Shown here in pieces: positions 1 through 5,617 of a stretch of DNA of 5,617 nt; positions within the stretch are counted from its first letter, which is position 1; each line of letters begins with the position of its first letter. The DNA lies in the NCBI GenBank assembly GCA_946056785.1, contig CAMGKS010000085.1, forward strand, positions 1 to 5,617, given 5' to 3'. The position numbers and the translations under genes were made by a program. Source of the DNA: an uncultured Clostridia bacterium (GTDB lineage: Bacteria > Bacillota > Clostridia > Christensenellales > CAG-917). Under the pieces are notes generated by a model, which worked only from the letters and a program-made list of their open reading frames with translations, was not told the DNA's origin and did not search any database.

Positions 1-15
1 TTTTAACAAATTTTT

Positions 16-178
16 AAATTGAAATCAAAAATGTAAACCGTTTTTCTAAAATACAAACCGTTTTCATTTAAACTGTTTGCTTGACTACCATATTTTAATA
101 AAATAGTTTGCGATAAAAAATTGAAATCTAAAATATAAACAGTTTAGTTTAAACGGTTGCTTGACTACCATATTTTAA
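16..178. repeat. Pair of imperfect direct repeats rich in AAACNGTTT palindromes
   Basis: Two related blocks lie at about 16-98 and 118-178. Both begin with AAATTGAAATC (16-26 and 118-128) and both end in an identical 22-base stretch containing TTGCTTGACTACCA (77-98 and 157-178). The left block is longer because a 20-base sub-unit (AAAAT, two variable bases, then AAACCGTTTT) occurs twice, at 28 and 48. Across the pair the 9-base palindrome AAACNGTTT occurs exactly at 35-43, 55-63, 70-78 and 137-145, with one-mismatch copies at 101-109 and 151-159. No reading frame of useful length runs through it. It could be an operator cluster, a degenerate interspersed repeat, or the upstream region of a gene beyond the left edge. 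The repetition is seen directly; any function is inference. Confidence 0.75.
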
Positions 179-515
179 AGCATAATTTTTCATTCTATAA
201 TAATAAATTGCTTCTTCTTGTTTTAACGATTTCAATTTTAACGCCTTAGCGATGGCAGATTTCGGACATAATATGTTAAAGGCTTAAAAAATCAATTTTA
301 ACTAAGTAAATTAACCAAGTTGAATTATCTAAATGAAATTGTCGGTTAAAGTAACTCAAAACCGCCGAACACCATTTACGCCGCAAGTTAATCGCTGTTT
401 TTGCCATTGAGCAATCTACAATGCTATTTACAAAACTTAAAAATTTTCCTTGCACGCATTAAACGCGTTTACGTATTGTTTACGCTTAACAGATAGACGC
501 ACTATCGAATCGAAA
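179..515. other. Non-coding AT-rich stretch downstream of ligA
   Basis: This stretch holds no gene I can support on either strand. The longest frame I found by hand is a 43-codon minus-strand ORF at 407-276, with no Shine-Dalgarno sequence and no recognisable protein. There is no convincing intrinsic terminator for ligA: I see no GC-rich hairpin followed by a T-run on the minus strand. Small structures present are an inverted copy (228-239) of the AAAATTGAAATC sequence at 117-128, a perfect 12-base palindrome TAAACGCGTTTA at 460-471, and a direct repeat GTTTACG at 467-473 and 478-484. It may be decayed intergenic DNA or hold an unrecognised RNA. Confidence 0.6.
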
Positions 516-2456
516 CTATTTTATCATATCTAAAAATTCCGCTTCGGTGATAATTTTAATTCCCAACTCTTTTGCCTTTTCATATTTGCTTCCGGCATTT
601 TCCCCCAAAAGAACAAACGTCGTATTTTTCGATACGGACGAAACCGCTTCTCCGCCGTTTTCTTCAATTAAACTTTGAGCTTCGCTACGTTTTAAAGTAG
701 GCAAAGTACCGGTTAGACAAATCTTAAATCCTGACAGTTTATTTCCGGTTTTTTTATCTTTTGCTAAAATATTGACGCCTTTACTCTTTAATTTTTCCAA
801 AAGTATTCTATTTTTCTCATTTTTAAAGAATAATACTATGCTGTTTGCAAGAATTTCACCAATTCCGTCAATTTTAAGAAAATCTTCGATGGTGGCATTT
901 TCGACGTTTTCAAGCGTAGAAAAATGATTTGCAATATCTTTTGCAGTCTTCTTTCCGATTCCGTCAATACCTATCGCATACAAAAATTTTTCAAGCGAAA
1001 CGTTTTTACTTTTTTCAATTTCAGAAATAATCTTTTTAGGTTTTTCCTCTTTAAAACCTTCCAGGTTCAACAAATCTTCTGTCGTAATATCATACAACAT
1101 ATCCAGACTTTTAATTCCCAAGTCATTGTAAAGCAATTCTGCCGTTTTTTCAGAGAAGCCCTCGATATTCATTGCGTCCTTTGAAGCAAAATGGGCTATT
1201 TGCGAAACGACTCTTGAAGCACAATCTGTCGAATTCGAACAATAAAGCATTGCCCCTTTTTCAATCACTTTACTTCCGCATGCAGGACAAATATCAGGCT
1301 TGTTTACAGGTAAGTCATCAACGTGTGCTTCACTTACGCCCATTATTTCCGGAATAACGTCGTTACTGCGTCTGACTAAAACACGGCTTCCGATTTTTAC
1401 ACCTTTTTTGATAATGTCGTTATAATTGTTTAAAGTAGCTCTTTTGACCGTAACGCCGCCTATATCAACAGGGTCAAGAATGGCAAGCGGATTAAGTTTT
1501 CCCGTTCTTGAAACCTGCCAGACAACGTCTTTCAAAATCGTCGTACATTCTTCCGCTTTAAATTTGAAAGCCATTGCCCATTTTGGAAATTTTTCCGTAT
1601 ATCCCAACGCTTCCCTTACGGAAAAATCATTTACCTTAAAAACAATTCCGTCAATTAAATAGTCAAGGCTGTCACGAATTTTGGCAACAGACTCTATAAA
1701 CTCAACGGCGTCATCGGGTTTTTCAATGATTTTAAATTCTCCGTCGGTGCCGAAGCCTTCTTTTAAAATAAAATCGCGCATATCTTTTTGACTGTTCACC
1801 TGAAAATCGCAATAGCCTAAGTTATAGCAGAATACGTCGAGATTCCTTTTAGCGGTAACTTTAGGATCAAGATTACGTATAGCTCCGGCTACGCCGTTTC
1901 GGGCATTCTTTAAAGGTATATCTGCCGTTTCGTTGTACTTTTTTAAGCTGGACAACCGCATTATTCCCTCGCCCTGAACTTCGACTTTCCCTTTATATTC
2001 AATAGACAGCGGAACGTTTTTTATCGTCTTAACTTGTTCTGTGACAACTTCTCCAATCTCTCCGTTTCCACGGGTCGTTGCCTTTTTTAATATGCCGCCC
2101 TCATACAACATGTTTATCGTTAAACCGTCGAATTTGTATTCAGCAGTCATTGTAGGAAATTTACCGAATTGTGCGACAAGTTTATTAAGCCAAGCGATCA
2201 ATTCGTCAACCGTCTGACATTTATCGAGACTATACAATCTTAAAAGATGCTTCGACTGTTCGAACTTCTTCAAAGGCTCGTCCCCGACTCTTCTGGTTGG
2301 AGAATCTGGCAAAACGATACCCGATTTCTTTTCAAGTCCGACAAGTTCGTCATAAAGCTTATCGTACTCATAATCGGATACCGACGGTTCGTCATAAACA
2401 TAATATTCTTTTGCATATCTGTTCAAAAGATTTACAAGTTCAGTCATCCTGTCCAT
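516..2456 (-). CDS. ligA: NAD+-dependent DNA ligase LigA
   Basis: LigA seals 5'-phosphate/3'-hydroxyl nicks in duplex DNA using NAD+, joining Okazaki fragments and finishing excision repair in the cytoplasm. The 646-residue product has the full domain order. Domain Ia is at about 1-70 (YYVYDEPSVSDYEYDKLYDEL, then DSPTRRVG). The adenylation domain is at about 71-310, with the AMP-accepting lysine K108 in KFDG, ARNGVAGAIRNLDP, DGIVFK (269-274) and WAMAFKF. The OB fold follows (VSRTGKLNPLA, KRATLNN). A zinc finger uses C390, C393, C406 and C412. Helix-hairpin-helix repeats are at about 420-565 and a BRCT domain at about 575-646. The length is close to the family's usual 660-670. I chose the ATG at 2456 because it has GGAG 8 bases upstream and matches the usual LigA N-terminus. 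The frame stays open upstream to 2633, but that 59-residue extension overlaps the helicase gene and resembles no LigA. KFDG, RGNG and QGEG replace the textbook KLDG, RGDG and RGEV; I recall these as clostridial variants. Confidence 0.97.
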   Translation of the reverse strand: MDRMTELVNLLNRYAKEYYVYDEPSVSDYEYDKLYDELVGLEKKSGIVLPDSPTRRVGDEPLKKFEQSKHLLRLYSLDKCQTVDELIAWLNKLVAQFGKFPTMTAEYKFDGLTINMLYEGGILKKATTRGNGEIGEVVTEQVKTIKNVPLSIEYKGKVEVQGEGIMRLSSLKKYNETADIPLKNARNGVAGAIRNLDPKVTAKRNLDVFCYNLGYCDFQVNSQKDMRDFILKEGFGTDGEFKIIEKPDDAVEFIESVAKIRDSLDYLIDGIVFKVNDFSVREALGYTEKFPKWAMAFKFKAEECTTILKDVVWQVSRTGKLNPLAILDPVDIGGVTVKRATLNNYNDIIKKGVKIGSRVLVRRSNDVIPEIMGVSEAHVDDLPVNKPDICPACGSKVIEKGAMLYCSNSTDCASRVVSQIAHFASKDAMNIEGFSEKTAELLYNDLGIKSLDMLYDITTEDLLNLEGFKEEKPKKIISEIEKSKNVSLEKFLYAIGIDGIGKKTAKDIANHFSTLENVENATIEDFLKIDGIGEILANSIVLFFKNEKNRILLEKLKSKGVNILAKDKKTGNKLSGFKICLTGTLPTLKRSEAQSLIEENGGEAVSSVSKNTTFVLLGENAGSKYEKAKELGIKIITEAEFLDMIK

Positions 2457-2464
2457 AATTAATT

Positions 2465-2468
2465 CTCC
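2465..2468 (-). promoter_or_regulatory. Shine-Dalgarno site that sets the ligA start
   Basis: The minus strand reads GGAG here, 8 bases before the ATG at 2456. The next in-frame ATG, at 2447, would be 17 bases away, and the upstream in-frame ATG at 2633 lies inside the helicase gene. The site therefore decides the start of ligA in favour of 2456. Confidence 0.8.
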
Positions 2469-2523
2469 GTTAAATATTTTCACGCACAAAGACGTTAAAA
2501 ACACGTTGCCCGATTTCCCACAA

Positions 2524-4734
2524 TTATTCTTCAATAAGTTTAAGGCAGTTAATAGCAATCGAAAGTGCAAACCTTTTGATTCCCAATCCTTTAAAAAGAA
2601 TCGAAAGAACAACGTCGTCGCCGCTTCCTTCAACTGCCGTTATAACGCCTCGTCCGAATTTTACGTGTTCGACTATGCAATTTTGCTTGAATTTCGCAAA
2701 ATCGTTTTTATCTTTCCCCATGCTTGCAAGCTTCTGAGAAGCGTTATACGTTGACCTAAAATTGTCTGCGCTTGCCATAGGCATAGACGGCTGTGTTCGA
2801 GCACAATTTGAATCGACTTTTGTTTTTGTAACAATCGTCTTGCTGTCCGTCATTTCATCTATAAACCTGCTTATAGGATTGTATACAAACTGTCCGAAAC
2901 GGTTTCTAACCTTAGCCCAACTTACGTACAACCGCTTTTTTGCGCGGGTTATGGCAACGTACATAAGTCGCCGTTCTTCCTCAACGTCGCCTGCGGCAGT
3001 TGCCTTCGATGACGGGAAAACAGTTTCTTCAAGCCCGACGATAAATACGTTTTCAAACTCCAGACCTTTCACGGCATGAATTGTAGCCACTGTTACGTAA
3101 TTGTCGCCGTCCATTTCATCAGTATCGGATATAAGCGAAACCTGCTCTAAATACTCACTGACGGTTGCGTCTTTATTATCTTTTTCAAATTGAACTATTG
3201 ACGAAACAAGTTCTTGCATATTTTCAAGTCTGTTCTTTTCTTCGATATCTCCCTGCCCCAATACCTCTTCGAAGCCGGATGCTTTCAACACGTATTCTGC
3301 AAATTTGGACGGACGCATAACTTTTGCGTTCATAATAAGATCGACGGCAAGACTGCCAAAAGCTTTTATCTTATTTTTGACCGTGGAAGACAATCCGTCG
3401 CAGTCAGAGACCATACCGAGTGCGCTAATCAGCGTATAGCCGTTTTCTTTTGCCCAACTTACAAACTTTTCAATCGTTGCGTCTCCTATCCCTCTTTTAG
3501 GGTTGTTTATATTTCGCAAGATTGCGTCTTCGTCGCTAGGATTGCACGCCATTCTGAGATATGATATAAAATCTTTAATTTCTTTACGTTCAAAAAATTT
3601 GAATCCGCCGAACACTTTATACGGTATGCCGTGCAACTTAAACGTTTCTTCGAATATACGAGTTAACGAGTTAGCGCGGACTAATACGGCAACGTCACGA
3701 TAATTCACTCCATCGTCATGAATAAGCGAATTAATCGATTTCGCGACGAAAACCGCTTCGTCTATATCACGCGGGGCAGAAAAATATTTAATTTGCTCGC
3801 CGTCTGCAATCTGCGACCATAAAGTCTTTTTTTGACGTTTATGATTGTTTTTGATTACGTTATTAGCACAAGTTAAAATGGGCATCGTACTGCGGTAATT
3901 TTGCTCCAATTTATATATTTTTGCCCCTTTAAAACTCTTTTCAAACTCTAAAATGTTTTTAATTTCCGCGCCACGCCAACTGTATATGCTCTGGTCCTCG
4001 TCGCCGACGACAAATACGTTTCCGTGTACGCCGCTGAGTTTTTTTATCAATTCAAGCTGAACAGTGTTGGTATCTTGAAATTCGTCTACGTTTATATATT
4101 TATATCTTTCGGCATATTTTTTTAAAACTGACGGGAATTTTTCAAACAATTCATTGGTTTTAAGCAATAAATCGTCAAAATCCATTGCATTATTGTTTTT
4201 CAACTGCTTTTCATATTCAATAAATACGTTTTTAATAAGCTCTGCGTCAATTACGTCAAATTTTATGCTTTCATAATAATCTTCGGGCGATACGTTTTTA
4301 TTCTTAGCGTTTGAAATGTGCCACAGAATTTTTCCCTTAACCTTAACGTCTTCTTCCATTGAGGTTAAAATTCTCTTTACAAGTCTATCACTTTCAGTCT
4401 CCGTATAAATCGTATATGACGACGTATACCCTAAATTTTCGCCGTCGCACCGCAAAACTCTGGCACAGAACGAATGAAACGTGCCTGTAGACACATAGCA
4501 ATTACCGCCCAAAACGCCCGAAAGACGTTCTTTCATCTCGTTTGCCGCTTTGTTTGTAAAAGTAATCGCCAAAATCTCAGATTGCGAAACTCCCATTTCA
4601 ATCAAATGGGCAATACGTGCCGTAAGCACACGAGTTTTGCCGCTGCCGGCTCCTGCAATTACCAGAACCGCCCCTTCAGTATCATATGCGGCTTTACTTT
4701 GTTCATCGTTTAGCGTAATCGTATTATTAATCAT
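2524..4734 (-). CDS. pcrA: UvrD/PcrA-family superfamily 1A DNA helicase
   Basis: This is a 3'-5' ATP-dependent DNA helicase of the UvrD/PcrA/Rep group, 736 residues, about the size of Bacillus PcrA (about 724) and E. coli UvrD (720). All core motifs are intact. The Q motif is LNDEQ (8-12) and Walker A is GAGSGKT (28-34). Motif Ia is ITFTNKAANEMKER and motif Ib is TGTFHSFCARVLR. Walker B is DEFQD (217-221), motif III is GDEDQSIYSWRGA (244-256) and motif IV is QNYRS (278-282). Motif V is TIHAVKGLEF (551-560) and motif VI is EEERRLMYVAITRA (585-598). A variable linker (about 628-682) precedes a C-terminal Tudor-like segment (about 685-736, VEHVKFGRGVIT), the part known in PcrA to contact RNA polymerase. 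Known roles are nucleotide excision repair, removal of RecA filaments, plasmid rolling-circle replication and clearing transcription conflicts. The ATG at 4734 is the first start after an in-frame stop 12 bases upstream. It has no Shine-Dalgarno sequence. ligA follows after 67 bases, so an operon is likely. I infer PcrA rather than UvrD from the Bacillota-like context. Confidence 0.95.
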   Translation of the reverse strand: MINNTITLNDEQSKAAYDTEGAVLVIAGAGSGKTRVLTARIAHLIEMGVSQSEILAITFTNKAANEMKERLSGVLGGNCYVSTGTFHSFCARVLRCDGENLGYTSSYTIYTETESDRLVKRILTSMEEDVKVKGKILWHISNAKNKNVSPEDYYESIKFDVIDAELIKNVFIEYEKQLKNNNAMDFDDLLLKTNELFEKFPSVLKKYAERYKYINVDEFQDTNTVQLELIKKLSGVHGNVFVVGDEDQSIYSWRGAEIKNILEFEKSFKGAKIYKLEQNYRSTMPILTCANNVIKNNHKRQKKTLWSQIADGEQIKYFSAPRDIDEAVFVAKSINSLIHDDGVNYRDVAVLVRANSLTRIFEETFKLHGIPYKVFGGFKFFERKEIKDFISYLRMACNPSDEDAILRNINNPKRGIGDATIEKFVSWAKENGYTLISALGMVSDCDGLSSTVKNKIKAFGSLAVDLIMNAKVMRPSKFAEYVLKASGFEEVLGQGDIEEKNRLENMQELVSSIVQFEKDNKDATVSEYLEQVSLISDTDEMDGDNYVTVATIHAVKGLEFENVFIVGLEETVFPSSKATAAGDVEEERRLMYVAITRAKKRLYVSWAKVRNRFGQFVYNPISRFIDEMTDSKTIVTKTKVDSNCARTQPSMPMASADNFRSTYNASQKLASMGKDKNDFAKFKQNCIVEHVKFGRGVITAVEGSGDDVVLSILFKGLGIKRFALSIAINCLKLIEE

Positions 4735-4740
4735 AATTAA

Positions 4741-4769
4741 ATTTTAACATAATTAAATTTAAAAGACAA
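4741..4769 (-). promoter_or_regulatory. Predicted sigma-A promoter of pcrA-ligA, adjacent to the start codon
   Basis: On the minus strand a -35 element TTGTCT (4769-4764) is followed by exactly 17 bases and a -10 element TAAAAT (4746-4741). An extended -10 TG lies one base upstream of it (TGTTAAAAT). Only six bases separate the -10 from the ATG at 4734, so the expected transcription start falls on or next to the A of the start codon. With no Shine-Dalgarno sequence in front of pcrA, this predicts a leaderless mRNA. The background is very AT-rich, so a chance match cannot be excluded. Confidence 0.55.
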
Positions 4770-5016
4770 ATTTTATTGAGGCAAATTACGGACATTTAAT
4801 TATTATAAATGGATAACATAACAAATGACAAAACTGCTTAAATATTTAAACAACCAAAATTTTTTTTAAAGTTTTATAAACTATATTATTATTACCTGAC
4901 TTTTGCCGTTGCTTATCAAAAAAAGTTTAGCATTAACATAACCGATTCTATAAACAAAAACAAAATTTTTTGCTCTATAAATCGCAAACATATTCATATT
5001 AGCGTCTTTAAAGCGC
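4770..5016. other. AT-rich intergenic spacer
   Basis: No gene is supported between the small upstream gene and the pcrA promoter. Directly after the stop codon at 5017 there is a short imperfect inverted repeat (GCGTCTTTAAAGCGC on the plus strand, 5002-5016), but no T-run follows it on the minus strand, so it is a poor terminator. A perfect palindrome TTAAATATTTAA lies at 4838-4849 and a run of eight T follows at about 4859. A 36-codon minus-strand ORF at 4991-4881 lacks a ribosome binding site. Confidence 0.5.
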
Positions 5017-5421
5017 CTAACAAACTTTTGACAAATCTCCTTTTATAACAACCGGTGAAAATCCTATGAGCTCGTCCTTTAAAATTCCTTCGGGTATATC
5101 GTTAAACAAATAAATTTTCTTATTAAAGCAAAATGCGTCGTATGCTTCCAAAAAAGTTGCACCGCCTATATAATTTTTTACTCCGTTTTTATCAAAATTT
5201 AAAATCAGCACGGCGTCCATTTCAGCTATCGTAGCCCTGCTCTTTTTAAACATTGCCGCTTTAAACTCGGAGTGCTTTTCCGTTCCCCTCAAGCCGTCTT
5301 CCGTTTCAGGACAATCAAAACAGTTCGGCAGCTCGATTTCGTGACCTGCTTTTTCAAGCTCCGCTTTTATTGAAGGTATTTTACCATAAAACGCTTTCGA
5401 ACAAATAATAAGAATTTTCAT
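5017..5421 (-). CDS. Small protein, probable nucleoside 2-deoxyribosyltransferase-like fold
   Basis: I do not recognise a named gene. The 134-residue product looks like a compact soluble alpha/beta protein. A first strand, MKILIICSKA, leads into FYGKIPSIKAELEKAGHEIELPN, typical of a Rossmann-like beta-alpha-beta opening. The centre has a helix (about 50-66), then DAVLILNFD (69-77), a glycine-rich turn NYIGGATFLEAYDAF (83-97) and the strand KKIYLFN. This D-x-x-x-x-hydrophobic then G-x-x-x-x-E-x-x-x-A pattern resembles the nucleoside 2-deoxyribosyltransferase superfamily, whose catalytic residue is a glutamate; E92 would be the candidate. C34 and C37 form a CxxC. There is no signal peptide or membrane segment. 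A GTG two codons upstream (5427) is in frame, but the AGAGGG ribosome binding site sits only 2 bases from it and 8 bases from the ATG at 5421, so I prefer the ATG. A 282-base gap and a separate promoter divide it from pcrA. The gene call is firm; the family is tentative and enzymatic activity is unknown. Confidence 0.82.
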   Translation of the reverse strand: MKILIICSKAFYGKIPSIKAELEKAGHEIELPNCFDCPETEDGLRGTEKHSEFKAAMFKKSRATIAEMDAVLILNFDKNGVKNYIGGATFLEAYDAFCFNKKIYLFNDIPEGILKDELIGFSPVVIKGDLSKVC

Positions 5422-5429
5422 TTTCACGC

Positions 5430-5433
5430 CCTC
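5430..5433 (-). promoter_or_regulatory. Shine-Dalgarno site of the small gene
   Basis: The minus strand reads GAGG here, within AGAGGG, 8 bases before the ATG at 5421. Spacing to the alternative GTG at 5427 would be 2 bases, too short for normal initiation. This favours the 134-residue form of the protein. Confidence 0.7.
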
Positions 5434-5479
5434 TGTTTAATTTGAGTTGAATAAAGTTTATATGTATCGCAAATAATTA

Positions 5480-5485
5480 ATTATA
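5480..5485 (-). promoter_or_regulatory. Possible -10 element of the small gene
   Basis: A perfect TATAAT is present on the minus strand, which would give a leader of roughly 50 bases before the ATG at 5421. No good -35 lies at the right distance: the TTGTTA upstream is only 13 bases away. The element also overlaps a 12-base palindrome, ATAATTAATTAT (5473-5484). In DNA this AT-rich a TATAAT can occur by chance. Confidence 0.35.
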
Positions 5486-5521
5486 GCGTCTTGTGCGTTA
5501 ACAATATTCTTTTGCCAAAAT

Positions 5522-5602
5522 GCCGCTAAATAAAGCCGCTAAATAAATAAGTTAAATGCTAAAATATTTAAGTTATATAAAAGTATTTAAGTTAAATGCT
5601 AA
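5522..5602. repeat. Short tandem and 40-base-spaced repeats at the right edge
   Basis: The 13-base unit GCCGCTAAATAAA occurs twice head to tail with no mismatch (5522-5534 and 5535-5547). It is followed by TAAGTTAAATGCTAA at 5548-5562 and again at 5588-5602, exactly 40 bases apart. Between them TATTTAAGTTA (5565-5575) overlaps in sequence with the second copy (5584-5594). A further AAGTTAAA lies at 5606-5613, so the pattern may continue beyond the window. All three frames on both strands are broken by stops. The role is unknown. Confidence 0.7.
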
Positions 5603-5617
5603 TCGAAGTTAAACACT

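Noticed and set aside
81..104. Plus-strand promoter from TTGACT to TAAAAT
   Set aside because: The spacing is 12 bases, too short for a sigma-A promoter, and no plus-strand gene follows.
16..178. CRISPR array at the left edge
   Set aside because: There are only two diverged repeat blocks of unequal length, no regular spacers and no cas genes.
276..407. 43-codon minus-strand ORF in the left intergenic region
   Set aside because: It has no Shine-Dalgarno sequence, an unremarkable composition and no recognisable motif; such a length is common by chance.
2457..2633. 59-residue N-terminal extension of the ligA reading frame up to an ATG at 2633
   Set aside because: It overlaps the 3' end of the helicase gene, resembles no ligase sequence, and the ATG at 2456 has a proper GGAG site and the expected LigA N-terminus.
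2762..3079. Plus-strand open frame of 105 codons and the other plus-strand frames opposite pcrA and ligA
   Set aside because: They lie antisense to well-supported genes, show no family features and lack ribosome binding sites; they are shadows of the coding strand.
4881..4991. 36-codon minus-strand ORF between the small gene and pcrA
   Set aside because: It has no ribosome binding site and an AT-rich low-complexity end; nothing supports it as a gene.
5002..5016. Inverted repeat GCGTCTTTAAAGCGC as a terminator of the small gene
   Set aside because: The stem is short with a bulge, and no T-run follows it on the minus strand.
5422..5427. GTG start two codons upstream for the small gene
   Set aside because: The ribosome binding site would be only 2 bases from the GTG; the ATG at 5421 has 8-base spacing.

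Overview
This is an AT-rich window with three protein genes, all on the minus strand. It most resembles a chromosomal segment of a Clostridia-type Bacillota. The main reason is the NAD+-dependent DNA ligase, which carries a motif set I associate from memory with clostridial LigA: KFDG at the catalytic lysine, RGNG, QGEG and SLDK. The pcrA-then-ligA gene order is also a Bacillota arrangement. No species can be named from the sequence alone.

Reading in the direction of transcription (right to left): the right edge (about 5520-5617) is non-coding and holds short tandem and spaced repeats that run off the window. Next is a small gene (5421 to 5017) for a 134-residue protein of probable nucleoside 2-deoxyribosyltransferase-like fold and unknown job. 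A 282-base AT-rich spacer follows, with a good sigma-A-type promoter placed directly against the next start codon. That next gene is a full-length UvrD/PcrA DNA helicase (4734 to 2524). After a 67-base gap with no terminator comes ligA (2456 to 516), which is very likely co-transcribed with it. The left 515 bases hold no gene I can support. Their outer part (16-178) is a pair of imperfect direct repeats studded with the short palindrome AAACNGTTT.

PcrA/UvrD-type helicases unwind DNA in excision repair, dismantle recombination filaments and clear replication-transcription conflicts. LigA seals the nicks left by replication and repair. Together they form a plausible DNA repair and replication housekeeping operon. 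The small upstream gene has its own ribosome binding site and -10 element and appears to be a separate unit.

I see no strong evidence for a new defence, mobile or biosynthetic system. The points most worth a second look are the predicted leaderless pcrA mRNA, the AAACNGTTT repeat cluster at the left edge, and the uncharacterised small protein.
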